DNA from: JAAYCB01 sp012744395
GTDB taxonomy: Bacteria > Planctomycetota > Planctomycetia > Pirellulales > Thermoguttaceae
Reading direction: 5' to 3'
Length of the DNA: 53,787 bases
NCBI GenBank assembly: GCA_028703175.1
Contig: JAQVNJ010000027.1
Location: forward strand, 1 to 53,787
Made by a program: the position numbers and the translations under genes. Shown in pieces: positions 1 through 8,361 of this stretch. The notes under the pieces are model-generated. The model worked only from the letters and a program-made list of their open reading frames with translations. It did no database searches and was not told where the DNA came from. Within the stretch, counting starts at the first letter, position 1; each line of letters opens with the position of its first letter.

Positions 1-345
1 CGCCGCTCCACCCAGGTGTTCGACCTGAAGGATCGCGAGGTGGCGCTGGCCGTTCGCTTCATCCACGACCACGCGTCGCGCCCGATCAACGTATCCGACG
101 TCGTGCGGCACGTCTGCCTGTCGCGGAGGGCCTTGGAGATTCGCTTCCAGCGAGCGCTGGGGCGGAGCGTCCACGACGAGATCATCCGCTGCCATCTCCA
201 GCGGGCCCAGGTGCTGCTGTCGGAAACCGAAAGGACGATCGCCGAGGTGGCGTCGGCCGCGGGGTTCGGATCGGCCTGCCACATGTATCGGGCGTTCCAG
301 AAACACCTCGGATGCGCGCCCAGCCGATGGGCCCGGCAGGCATGA
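1..345 (+). CDS. AraC-family regulator, XylR-like, C-terminal part only
   Basis: The gene runs in from the left edge of the window, so only the last 114 codons are visible and the true start is outside. The visible part is an AraC/XylS double helix-turn-helix DNA-binding domain. The two helical units lie around residues 15-60 (INVSDVVRHVCLSRRALEIRF) and 75-112 (IAEVASAAGFGSACHMYRAF). The preceding RRST segment is the linker seen in planctomycete XylR-type regulators, whose N-terminus is a sugar-binding PBP-like domain. I infer a sugar-responsive activator; the ligand cannot be judged. It is convergent with the ceramidase-like genes that follow. Confidence 0.85.
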   Translation, partial: RRSTQVFDLKDREVALAVRFIHDHASRPINVSDVVRHVCLSRRALEIRFQRALGRSVHDEIIRCHLQRAQVLLSETERTIAEVASAAGFGSACHMYRAFQKHLGCAPSRWARQA

Positions 346-374
346 TCCGGCACGTTCGGCCCTCCCGCGCGGGC

Positions 375-1835
375 TCACCACATCGCGTTGATCCGCTTGA
401 GCGTTTCCTCGACCAGCACCTGCCCCCCTTTGGGGCCGACGCAGATGCTCTTGACGATCGCGCTATAACCGCCCCCCTGATACGCCAGGGCCGTCGGCAG
501 GTAGCCGGCGGAGCTGGCCGAGCCGCAGATTCCACAGCCGTCGGTCAACTGAACGACGAACGTCTGCCTTGCCTTGGAGCGGGCCTTGATCTGAATCCCG
601 TAGCTCGTGAACAGCTCGAACGGATTGGTTGCCATCGCCGTCTCGCCAATCCGCATCACGTGGATCGGAACCTCGAACGCGGTCTGTGGGTCGTTCTGCT
701 GCGCTTCGTAGCGGGCGACGACCGTATTGGCCCAGTCGTAGAGGCGGACCTTGTTGGGGTCCGTCTCCATCGCCTTCTTGAGACTCTCCGCCTCGGATTT
801 CGTCTGCTTGTATTCCGCCTCGGTGATCCGGTACTGCGGCAGCGAAACCACGGCGTATTCATGTTTCAAGGCGACGTCGGCCGTCTTGGCCGCCTTGGCC
901 GGTTCGTAGCTCTCCTCGACCCCCCGGGCGATCCGCCGGCCGATTTCGTCGATCCGGGAGAGTTTCCGCAGGGAAGACATGCGGTCTTCGGCGGCCTTCC
1001 GGTACTGCGTGTGCGGCGACATGTCGCCCGCCGCGCCGCACAGGGCGACAACGCAGACGTCCTCGCCGAACTTGCCATGAAGCATCTGCCGCGTCGGATG
1101 CCAGTAGTCCGCATGAAGCTGGCTCAATCCTTCGACCTCCTGGGCGGGGCAGGAGACGTTGACGATCATCGCCAGGAGCTTGTCGGACGCGTCCCAGAAG
1201 AACATCGTATTGACGTCGTGGTCTTCCACCCCCTCGATGCAGCGGAAGTCCGGTCTGTTTGTCCTGCCGTACATCGCGGCCGAACCGTTGGCGTACACGC
1301 TGCGGCGATTATACGCCACGACGGCGTGCCCCAGCCCGTAGGAAAACTGGCCTTCCACGCGGCTGTTCCAGGCGCGGGCGATCGCCGGAGCGATCCTGTC
1401 GGCGGCCCAGAGAACGAACTCCGCCGGCCGCATGCACTCGGCATCCTCCGGAATATGGTACTTTGTGGGGTCCGCGACCGGGGCCGTGTGCGTATGCGTC
1501 GCGGAGAGGACGAGGTTGTTGACGTCGAAATCGGGGAGCAGTTTCTGGACCGCGGCGCGGATCGGCGCGTCGATCTCAGGGCGTATCCCGACCATGTCCA
1601 GCGAGACAAGAATGAAACGCGCCAGCGATCGATCGCCGTCGCGGCTCTCCAGGGCGATCGCGTTGGCGGTGATCGGCGTCAATGCCCCGCGGGAGATCCG
1701 CGTGCCCATCTGGCCGTCGAGCGCTACCGGCTTGGGCGGGGTGAAATCGCAACTCGCCGCCCCCACGTAGAGCTCCGCGGCCTGGCAAGCCGGGGCGAGG
1801 AGGAACAGGACGGCAACAAGCGTGAACCGTTTCAT
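375..1835 (-). CDS. Neutral ceramidase-like secreted protein, copy 1
   Basis: A 486-residue protein with a Sec signal peptide (MKRFTLVAVLFLLAPACQAA). It resembles the N-terminal domain of neutral/alkaline non-lysosomal ceramidases: AASCDFTPP at the start, a histidine-rich LSATHTHTAP motif that would hold zinc, then NVSCPAQEVE where classical ceramidases carry the HGTS-type nucleophile motif. Classical enzymes cleave the amide bond of ceramide; with this motif altered, that substrate is uncertain. It is the most diverged of three tandem paralogues and the last gene of the run, only 16 bases after copy 2. A GAAGGA ribosome site precedes the chosen start. Family is likely, activity unproven. Confidence 0.8.
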   Translation of the reverse strand: MKRFTLVAVLFLLAPACQAAELYVGAASCDFTPPKPVALDGQMGTRISRGALTPITANAIALESRDGDRSLARFILVSLDMVGIRPEIDAPIRAAVQKLLPDFDVNNLVLSATHTHTAPVADPTKYHIPEDAECMRPAEFVLWAADRIAPAIARAWNSRVEGQFSYGLGHAVVAYNRRSVYANGSAAMYGRTNRPDFRCIEGVEDHDVNTMFFWDASDKLLAMIVNVSCPAQEVEGLSQLHADYWHPTRQMLHGKFGEDVCVVALCGAAGDMSPHTQYRKAAEDRMSSLRKLSRIDEIGRRIARGVEESYEPAKAAKTADVALKHEYAVVSLPQYRITEAEYKQTKSEAESLKKAMETDPNKVRLYDWANTVVARYEAQQNDPQTAFEVPIHVMRIGETAMATNPFELFTSYGIQIKARSKARQTFVVQLTDGCGICGSASSAGYLPTALAYQGGGYSAIVKSICVGPKGGQVLVEETLKRINAMW

Positions 1836-1851
1836 CAGGCAATCCTTCGTG

Positions 1852-3348
1852 TCAAAACATGGCGTTGATCATCTTCAGCGTCTCTTCCACGAGCACCTGC
1901 CCGCCTGCGGGGCCCACGACGTTGCTTTGGATCACGGCGCCGTATCCGCCGCCTTCGACGGCCCGCGCGGAAGGCAGGTAGGTCCCGCTGCTGGCGTAGT
2001 GCCAGTTGCTCTTGTCCGCTTCCGGCGCGTCGGCCGGCGGTTGCGGCTCCGCGGCCCCGTTGGCCAGTTGGACGACAAACGTCTGCACCGCCTTCGACCG
2101 GGCCTTGATCTGGACTGCAAAGTCGGTGTACAGCTCGAACTGGTTCGTGCAGAGGACCGCGTCGCCGATGCGGAGCACGTTGACCGGCGTGGCGTGCGTC
2201 GGATGGGGATCGGTCTTCAATCTCTCGTAGCGGGCGACGATGCGGGCGTTCCAGTTCCCCCGCCCGTCGTCGGGATTGGCCTTCAGACGCTCCGCCTCGG
2301 CCTTGCAGGCCTTGTATTCCGCCTCCGTGACGATCCGCTGCGGAAGCTTGAGAACGGCGTACTGGTGCTTGACGACCACGTCGTCCTGTTTGGCGTGCTG
2401 CACGGCCTCGTAGACTTCGTCGACTCCACGGACGATTCGCCGGGCGATCTCCCGCAGCCGGTCCAGTTTCCGCAACCTCGTCATCCGGTCGTCGGCCGCC
2501 TGCCGGTAGCGGAGATGCGGCGACTGGTCGCCCGCCGCGCCGCAGAGGCCGACGATCGTCAGATCCTCGCCGTACTTCTCCCCGAGCAGCGCGCGGGTCG
2601 GGCCCCAGAAGTCGGAGGAGAGGAGGCGGTTGCTTTCCACCTCCTGTGACGGGCAGGAGACGTTGACGACGATCGCCAGCAGCTTGTCGTTCGCATCCCA
2701 GAAGAACATCGAGTTGACGTCATGGTCCTCCATCCCCTCGATGGCGCGGAAGTTGGGGTCGTTCGTCTTTCCGTACATGACGGCCGTGCCGTCGGCGTAG
2801 ACGGCCCGCCGGTTGTAGGCCACGACGGCATGGCCCAGGCCGTAGGAAAACCGGGCCGGCTTCCTCGCCTCCCAGGCCTGGCGGGCGGCGGCGGCGATCT
2901 TGGCGACGGCAAATCGCACGTAGTCCGACGGGACCTGGACTCCCTCCTGCTGCTTGAAATGACCGTCCACGGTCGGGGGGGCGGAATGCGTGTGCGTGCC
3001 GGCGACGATCAGCTTGCCCAGGTCGAACTCGGGCAGTTGCTCCTGGACCGCGTCGCGTATCGGCAGGAGGATGCTCGCCCGCACGACCGCGGTGTCGACG
3101 CTGATCACGATTGCCGAATCGAGCGGCTTGTCGCCCTCGCGCGATTCGATCGCCAGGACGTTGGCCGTCAAGGGGTATTCAACCCCGCGGGAGACGCGTG
3201 GCGAGAACTGGCCGGCGAGAAACGACGGCATGTCCGGCGTGATGTCGCAACGCGCCGCGCCGACGTGAAGCGTCGCGGCCTGGGCATGTGCCGCGGCGAA
3301 AACGGCGGCGGTCGCCGCGGTCAGGAAGATTCTACGCAAGGCGCGCAT
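1852..3348 (-). CDS. Neutral ceramidase-like secreted protein, copy 2
   Basis: A 498-residue secreted paralogue of copies 1 and 3. The signal peptide is MRALRRIFLTAATAAVFAAA. Family landmarks are VGAARCDITPDMPSF, the putative zinc motif VAGTHTHSAP and NVSCPSQEVE. Here the residue aligned by eye with the ceramidase nucleophile is Ser, while copy 1 has Ala. The protein is very similar to copy 3 along its whole length, including its C-terminus GGQVLVEETLKMINAMF, so the pair arose by recent tandem duplication. It lies between copies 3 and 1 on the same strand and is probably co-transcribed with them. Lipid or glycolipid amide hydrolysis is an inference. Confidence 0.8.
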   Translation of the reverse strand: MRALRRIFLTAATAAVFAAAHAQAATLHVGAARCDITPDMPSFLAGQFSPRVSRGVEYPLTANVLAIESREGDKPLDSAIVISVDTAVVRASILLPIRDAVQEQLPEFDLGKLIVAGTHTHSAPPTVDGHFKQQEGVQVPSDYVRFAVAKIAAAARQAWEARKPARFSYGLGHAVVAYNRRAVYADGTAVMYGKTNDPNFRAIEGMEDHDVNSMFFWDANDKLLAIVVNVSCPSQEVESNRLLSSDFWGPTRALLGEKYGEDLTIVGLCGAAGDQSPHLRYRQAADDRMTRLRKLDRLREIARRIVRGVDEVYEAVQHAKQDDVVVKHQYAVLKLPQRIVTEAEYKACKAEAERLKANPDDGRGNWNARIVARYERLKTDPHPTHATPVNVLRIGDAVLCTNQFELYTDFAVQIKARSKAVQTFVVQLANGAAEPQPPADAPEADKSNWHYASSGTYLPSARAVEGGGYGAVIQSNVVGPAGGQVLVEETLKMINAMF

Positions 3349-3429
3349 GGCAGCTCCCTTCTTCTCTCAGCAGGGGAAAACAATAAAACGGCGCAACGTA
3401 CATACGCACCCTCGCAGAGCGCGCGGCGC

Positions 3430-4926
3430 TCAGAACATCGCGTTGATCCTCTTCAGCGTCTCTTCCACGAGCACCTGCCCGCCTTCGGGGCCGACGGTGT
3501 TGCTTTGAATCACGGCGCCGTATCCGCCGCCCTCGACAGCCCGCGCGGAAGGCAGGTAGGTCCCGCTCGACGAATAGTGCCAGTCGTTCTTGTCCGCTTC
3601 CGGCGCGCCGGCCGGCGGTTGCGGCTCCCCGGCCCCGTTGACCAGCTGGACGACAAACGTCTGCACCGCCTTCGACCGGGCCTTGATCTGGACTGCATAG
3701 TCGGTGTACAGCTCGAACTGGTTCGTGCAGAGGACCGCGTCGCCGATGCGGAGCACGTTGATCGGTGTTGAGAACAGCGGGCGGGGATCGGTCTTCAAGC
3801 TCTCGTAGCGGGCGACGACGCGGGCGTTCCAGTTTCCCCGCCCGTCGCCGGGATTGGCCTTCAGACGCTCCGCCTCGGCCTTGCAGGCCTTGTATTCCGC
3901 TTCCGTGACGATCCGCTCCGGAATGTCAACAATCGCGTACTGGTGCTTGACGACCACGTCGTCCTGCTTGGCGTGCTGCACGGCCTCGTAGACCTCGTCG
4001 ACTCCGTAGACGATCCGCCGGGCGATCTCCCGCAGCCGGTCCAGTTGCCGCAGCCTCGTCATCCGGTCGTCGGCCGCCTGTCGGTAGCGGAGGTGCGGCG
4101 ACTGGTCGCCCGCCGCGCCGCAGAGGCCGACGATCGTCAGATCCTCGCCGTACTTCTCCCTGAGCTGCTCGCGGACCGGGCCCCAGAAGTCGGAGGAGAC
4201 GAGGCGCAGGGCTTCGACCTCCTGCGACGGGCAGGAGACGTTGACGACGATCGCCAGCAGCTTGTCGCTCGTGTCCCAGAAGAACATCGAGTTGACGTCA
4301 TGGTCCTCCATCCCCTCGATGGCGCGGAAGTTGGGGTCGTTCGTCTTTCCGTACATGACGGCCGTGCCGTTGGCGTAGACGGCCCGCCGGTTGTAGGCCA
4401 CGACGGCATGGCCCAGGCCGTAGGAGAACCGGGCCGGCTTCCTCCCTTCCCAGGCCTGGCGGGCGGCGGCGGCGATCTTGGCGACGGCGGCTCGCACATA
4501 GTCCGACGGGACCTGGACTCCCTCCTGCTGCTTGAAATTGCCGTCCAGCGTGGTCGGCGCGGTGTGCGTGTGGGTGGCGGCGACAATCAGCTTGCCCAGG
4601 TCGAACTCGGGCAGTTGCTCCTGGACGGCTTCGCGTAGGGGCAGCAGGAAGCTGGCCCGCACCACGCACGTGTCCACGCTGACGATCATCGCCGATTCCA
4701 GGGACTTGTCGCCTTCGCGCGACTCCAGCGCCAAGACGCTGGCGGTAAGCGGATATTGAACCCCCGTGGATACGCGGGCCGAAAACGAGCCGTGGAGAAA
4801 CGACGGCATGTCCGGCGTGATGTCGCAGCGGGCCGTGCCGACGTGGAGCGTCGCGGCGTGGGCTTGGGCCGCGGCAACCACGGCGGCGATCGCTACGGGA
4901 AGAAATATCCTACGCAAGGCGCTCAT
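3430..4926 (-). CDS. Neutral ceramidase-like secreted protein, copy 3
   Basis: A 498-residue near-copy of copy 2 with signal peptide MSALRRIFLPVAIAAVVAAA, the motif VAATHTHTAP and NVSCPSQEVE. The open frame can be read 36 codons further upstream, but that extension begins MINAMF, which is the last residues of another paralogue. It therefore reads through a duplication scar and is not a real N-terminus. The ATG at 4926 has an AAGGGGG ribosome site and gives the same length as copy 2. The 81-base spacer to copy 2 resembles the sequence upstream of this gene, so the duplicated unit was gene plus leader. Probable first gene of the triplet; function as for copy 2. Confidence 0.8.
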   Translation of the reverse strand: MSALRRIFLPVAIAAVVAAAQAHAATLHVGTARCDITPDMPSFLHGSFSARVSTGVQYPLTASVLALESREGDKSLESAMIVSVDTCVVRASFLLPLREAVQEQLPEFDLGKLIVAATHTHTAPTTLDGNFKQQEGVQVPSDYVRAAVAKIAAAARQAWEGRKPARFSYGLGHAVVAYNRRAVYANGTAVMYGKTNDPNFRAIEGMEDHDVNSMFFWDTSDKLLAIVVNVSCPSQEVEALRLVSSDFWGPVREQLREKYGEDLTIVGLCGAAGDQSPHLRYRQAADDRMTRLRQLDRLREIARRIVYGVDEVYEAVQHAKQDDVVVKHQYAIVDIPERIVTEAEYKACKAEAERLKANPGDGRGNWNARVVARYESLKTDPRPLFSTPINVLRIGDAVLCTNQFELYTDYAVQIKARSKAVQTFVVQLVNGAGEPQPPAGAPEADKNDWHYSSSGTYLPSARAVEGGGYGAVIQSNTVGPEGGQVLVEETLKRINAMF

Positions 4927-5017
4927 GGCAGCCCCCTTCTTCTCTCTATCTCGGTAAAGGAAAACAACAAAACGGCGCGACTCGCAAACGTGCTCTCCGG
5001 GAGCACGCGGCGCTCGG

Positions 5018-5079
5018 AACATCGCGTTGATCATCTTTCAGCGTCTCTTCCACGAGCACCTGCCCGCCTTCGGGCAAGG
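5018..5079 (-). pseudogene. Scar of a fourth ceramidase-like copy (3' end only)
   Basis: Read on the minus strand, about 60 bases match the last 20 codons of copies 2 and 3 (GGQVLVEETLKMINAMF), with one extra T in the run before the MINAMF part. The stop TGA has become CGA. Upstream of the matching part the sequence is unrelated. It lies as far from copy 3 as copy 3's end lies from copy 2, so it looks like the residue of a deleted tandem unit. Confidence 0.8.
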
Positions 5080-5132
5080 CTCCGCTTGCCGATTCGCAGG
5101 ATGACACGGCGCTGGGCACTCCTGGCGAACCT

Positions 5133-6035
5133 CTAGGGGGATGAACCGGCCAGACGAATCGCCTGGCGATCGAGAAACTGAATGCACTGTTTCACGTCAT
5201 CGGCGGGGTTTTCCGGATTGGAGGTGTATTCGACGCTGAGCAGAACCGGGCCCTTCTTGACCCTGGCGAGTGTATCGAACATGTCTTGCAGCTTGCCGAC
5301 GCCGGTGCCGAGCGGCACGTCGCGGCCCGAGGCGTCAAAGGCGTGCAGGTCATGGACTTCAAAGCCGACGACCCGGTCCTTCAGAATCGCGACCCCGGCG
5401 GCCGGATCGAGCTGGGAGCGAAGCCAGTGGCCGGTGTCGCTGAATGCCCCGATCGCCGGGGAGAAGGGCTGGCAGAGCTTGGCGACCAGTTCCGGATGCC
5501 AGGTGTTGGGCGAGCTTTGCTTGCTGTGGCCGTGGAGGCCGACGAGGATTCCATATTCCTGGGCCAGCTTGTCGAGCATCGGCAGCCGGTCGGGCTTCGG
5601 TTCGCTGACGAAATACTCGACGCCCAACTTCTTGCTGTTCTCGAAGATTGTTCGACACGCGGACTCGTCGGCGGGGAAACTCCCGTAATACAGCGCGATC
5701 AGGGAGACGCCCGAGGCCTGTAGCCTGGCGGACACCTTCGCGATGTCCTCGTCGGACATTTTCAGCGGATCCAGGGTGCCGGCCACCCCCTTGCCGATCT
5801 TCTGGAAGCTGAAGCCTTCGATCAGATCGACTCCCAATTCGGCGACCTGATCGACGGTCTCGAAGAACGTGAATTGGCGGAAGGAGTAGGCCGCCACGGC
5901 GATCCGCCACTGGAGCTTTTTCGCCGCCGCCTGTGCCGCCGCCCGGGCCTGGAGAGCGGGGCTGGCCTCCTGGGCCGCGGAGGTCGCCAGGTTGAGCGCA
6001 AGCAACAGCGTCGCCAGAAGAATGCGGTGCCTCAT
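5133..6035 (-). CDS. Secreted sugar phosphate isomerase/epimerase-like TIM barrel
   Basis: A 300-residue protein with a Sec signal peptide (MRHRILLATLLLALNLATSAAQ) and an AP-endonuclease-family-2/xylose-isomerase-like TIM barrel. Visible barrel segments include VAAYSFRQFTFFE, VDLIEGFSF, GILVGLHGHS, IGAFSDTGHW and VGFEVHDLHAF; their His, Asp and Glu residues are the usual metal ligands. In planctomycetes such proteins accompany Gfo/Idh/MocA oxidoreductases and act on sugars or inositol-like compounds. The substrate is unknown. A GAGGTGAAG ribosome site supports the start. It lies in the minus-strand run between the ceramidase-like genes and the HEAT protein. Confidence 0.82.
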   Translation of the reverse strand: MRHRILLATLLLALNLATSAAQEASPALQARAAAQAAAKKLQWRIAVAAYSFRQFTFFETVDQVAELGVDLIEGFSFQKIGKGVAGTLDPLKMSDEDIAKVSARLQASGVSLIALYYGSFPADESACRTIFENSKKLGVEYFVSEPKPDRLPMLDKLAQEYGILVGLHGHSKQSSPNTWHPELVAKLCQPFSPAIGAFSDTGHWLRSQLDPAAGVAILKDRVVGFEVHDLHAFDASGRDVPLGTGVGKLQDMFDTLARVKKGPVLLSVEYTSNPENPADDVKQCIQFLDRQAIRLAGSSP

Positions 6036-6173
6036 GGGTCTTCACCTCGGCGGGGCTGACGGGGCCTGGCCAATCTTCGCTGCGCGCCGCGGGCGGCGGC
6101 GGGCACGAAGGAAAGGTTCGGCCCCGCGAGTGATTACGGGTAAAACGGGGCGCCGTCCGGGCCAACCAGCCGG

Positions 6174-8267
6174 CTACATCCCCAAGCGGGCTTTCTCGGC
6201 CAGTTCGGCGATCGATTTGTCCTTGGCAGTGGCTTCGACCTTCCTCAGGATCGGCTCGAAATGGGCCTTGTTGGGCTGTCGCAGGAAGCGGTGGTGCGCC
6301 AATTCGACGATCACCCGGCAGGCCGTCTGGGCAAGCGCGGGCTCGTCGAGATAACCGGCCGCCCAGTCGACGGTCTCCAGCGTTCGGACGGCGGCGGCGC
6401 GCGAGAGGGCCAGGTTCTTGTTCTCGTGATTGTCCGCCAGGTTCATCGCGGCCTTGAGCATCCGCAGCGTTTCGGCCTCGGGCCGATCGCTGGGGAGGGT
6501 GATCACGCGGATATACGCCCGCAAAGCCTGGGAGCGATAGGCCCGCGACGCCGATTTCTCGGCCAATTCCCAGAGGGCTTCGGCATGTTCGGCGGTCGGC
6601 CAATTGCACAGCGCCCGAACCGCCGCGGCGGAGAGTTCCGGCTGGGAAGCGTTGAGGAGCGGCTGGACCTTCTGATAGACGGCGGCCGTTCCTAATCGTC
6701 CGAGCAGCGGGAGAACCGCGGCCTGAAAGCGGACCTGGTCCCTGTCGCGATGCTTCTCGACCAGTCCGAGGAGGATCGTCGCGCGATCCGCGGCGTCGGG
6801 GTTCTTCTCGCAGATGTAGGCGATCGCCCGTTCGACAAAGTCGCGCTGGGCGCCGGCGGGAACGTCGAGGTACAAAGCCAGCATTCGCTTCAGGTCGGTG
6901 TCGTCGGGATCGCAGATCGCCCGCAAGCCCTCGACGGCCCCCTCGTAGACCGCCGGGTCTTGATGCCTGGCCAGTTCAACCAAGGGGTCGATCGCTTCGT
7001 AGTATTTCAGCTTCGAGAGGATTTCCACGACTTGCTCGCGGATATCGACCTGCTTGTTGAGCGCTTCCAGGAGCGCGGGGCCGATGGCCCCCTTGGGCCG
7101 CTGGGCGAGCGCGTCGGCGGCGATGCGCCGGCTGGTCTCGTCGGAGCGGAGGGCCTTGATCAGAACCGGGATGACCTGGGGATCGCCGATCGAGGCGAGA
7201 AACCGCAGGGCCATCTGGACCTTGGTCGGGTCGCCGCTGTCAGCCGCTTCGAGCATTGCGGGGAGCATCTTTTCGCCCTGCCGCGCCGCCAGTTCCTCCA
7301 TCAGGGCAACCTGCACCTTTTCGCCGATCGCCGGTTGGTTGAGCGTCTTTTCGAGTCCCTCGTCGCTGAGCGCTGTCAACTGGGAGATCACCACCTTCTG
7401 CTTGGCGGGGTCCGGCGATTTTGACCACTCGGCCACCAGCCCGGCCCTCTGCTCCTCCGGCGTGGCGGCGAGCAGGGCGCGGAAACCGGCTTGGCGAGCG
7501 CCCAGCGACCGCCCGCTGTCGGCCAGGAGGCGATAAATCTCCATCGCCTTGTCCGGCTTGCCGGCCGATTCCAGCAGAATCGCGGTCCGCGCGGCGGCGG
7601 ATTCGATTGGGACGGAAGCCCCATCGGCCTTCTTCAGGCTGTCGATCAGGAAGTCGACCGCCGCCTCGCTGCCGAAGTTGCCCAACGCCCGCCAGGCGGC
7701 CAGGGCGACCGCCGCGTCTTGGCTCTTCGTCAAGGCGATGATCTTCGCGACCGACGCCTCGTCACCGATGATCGAGAGGGAGTTGGCCACGCCGATCAGG
7801 GGGCGGCCCTCCAGCTTGTCCAGCGCCGCGCGGAGCGCGGCGCTGGAGGCCTCCGACTTGACCCGCTCCAAGAACAGCCGCGCCATGTCGCTGGTTGCCG
7901 GATCGAGCAGCAGCGGGGCGACGGTGGCGACCTCGGCTTCGGTCCCAACCTGGTAGAGTTGGGCGCAGATGAACTGCCGCGCGTCGGCGGTGGTCGCCGG
8001 ATCCTCAAGGAGTTTGGCCAACCGGGCGGCGGTTGCCGCGCGCTGGCCCGGGTCGTTCATGGAATTGATCACCACCCAGTTCATCGCCAGGAGGGCCTTC
8101 TGGTCCTGCCCCGCTTGATACCTGGGCATCTCGGCCCAGGCGGCTTCAACCTGTGCGGGCGTGAGATTGCCCGCGCTGCCCCCCTTTCCCGTGGTTGCCC
8201 AATCATTCGCCGCTAGGGCCGGACTGGCAACCAGGAAAAGCACAAACGCCAGACATGCACGTTTCAT
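6174..8267 (-). CDS. Secreted HEAT-repeat protein
   Basis: A 697-residue protein with signal peptide MKRACLAFVLFLVASPALAA. Most of the rest consists of short helical pairs of HEAT/PBS-lyase type, such as KVQMALRFLASIGDPQVIPVLIKAL and EQVVEILSKLKYYEAIDPLVELA. These stack into a solenoid that binds partner proteins. No catalytic motif is visible. The frame extends 30 codons further upstream, but the start at 8267 sits exactly at the signal peptide and has an AAAGAG ribosome site. A scaffold or binding role next to secreted catabolic enzymes is inference. Confidence 0.8.
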   Translation of the reverse strand: MKRACLAFVLFLVASPALAANDWATTGKGGSAGNLTPAQVEAAWAEMPRYQAGQDQKALLAMNWVVINSMNDPGQRAATAARLAKLLEDPATTADARQFICAQLYQVGTEAEVATVAPLLLDPATSDMARLFLERVKSEASSAALRAALDKLEGRPLIGVANSLSIIGDEASVAKIIALTKSQDAAVALAAWRALGNFGSEAAVDFLIDSLKKADGASVPIESAAARTAILLESAGKPDKAMEIYRLLADSGRSLGARQAGFRALLAATPEEQRAGLVAEWSKSPDPAKQKVVISQLTALSDEGLEKTLNQPAIGEKVQVALMEELAARQGEKMLPAMLEAADSGDPTKVQMALRFLASIGDPQVIPVLIKALRSDETSRRIAADALAQRPKGAIGPALLEALNKQVDIREQVVEILSKLKYYEAIDPLVELARHQDPAVYEGAVEGLRAICDPDDTDLKRMLALYLDVPAGAQRDFVERAIAYICEKNPDAADRATILLGLVEKHRDRDQVRFQAAVLPLLGRLGTAAVYQKVQPLLNASQPELSAAAVRALCNWPTAEHAEALWELAEKSASRAYRSQALRAYIRVITLPSDRPEAETLRMLKAAMNLADNHENKNLALSRAAAVRTLETVDWAAGYLDEPALAQTACRVIVELAHHRFLRQPNKAHFEPILRKVEATAKDKSIAELAEKARLGM

Positions 8268-8298
8268 GAGTCGACTCTTTTTGTTACTTGAGTTTTGC

Positions 8299-8361
8299 GC
8301 TGCCAAGCCGGAGCTTGGGAACGAGTATGGGCGAAAGACTGAACCCCGAACCCTCAACCCT
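8299..8361 (+). repeat. Palindromic element A with degenerate heptamer tail
   Basis: An inverted repeat built on CCAAGC-CGGA-GCTTGG is followed by GAACGAGTATGG and a degenerate run of CTGAACCC-like units ending at the stop codon of the next gene. The same order of parts occurs at 42288-42357, so the two are copies of one composite element. Confidence 0.7.

Noticed and set aside
312..1868. Long plus-strand ORF opposite ceramidase-like copy 1 (518 codons)
   Set aside because: Its product is a low-complexity Arg/Gly/Val-rich string with no family resemblance. Such frames are opposite-strand shadows, common in GC-rich genes, and the minus-strand product has signal peptide and motifs.
4927..5034. 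N-terminal extension of ceramidase-like copy 3 beginning MINAMF
   Set aside because: These codons are the translated remnant of another paralogue's 3' end. A good ribosome site and signal peptide lie at 4926.
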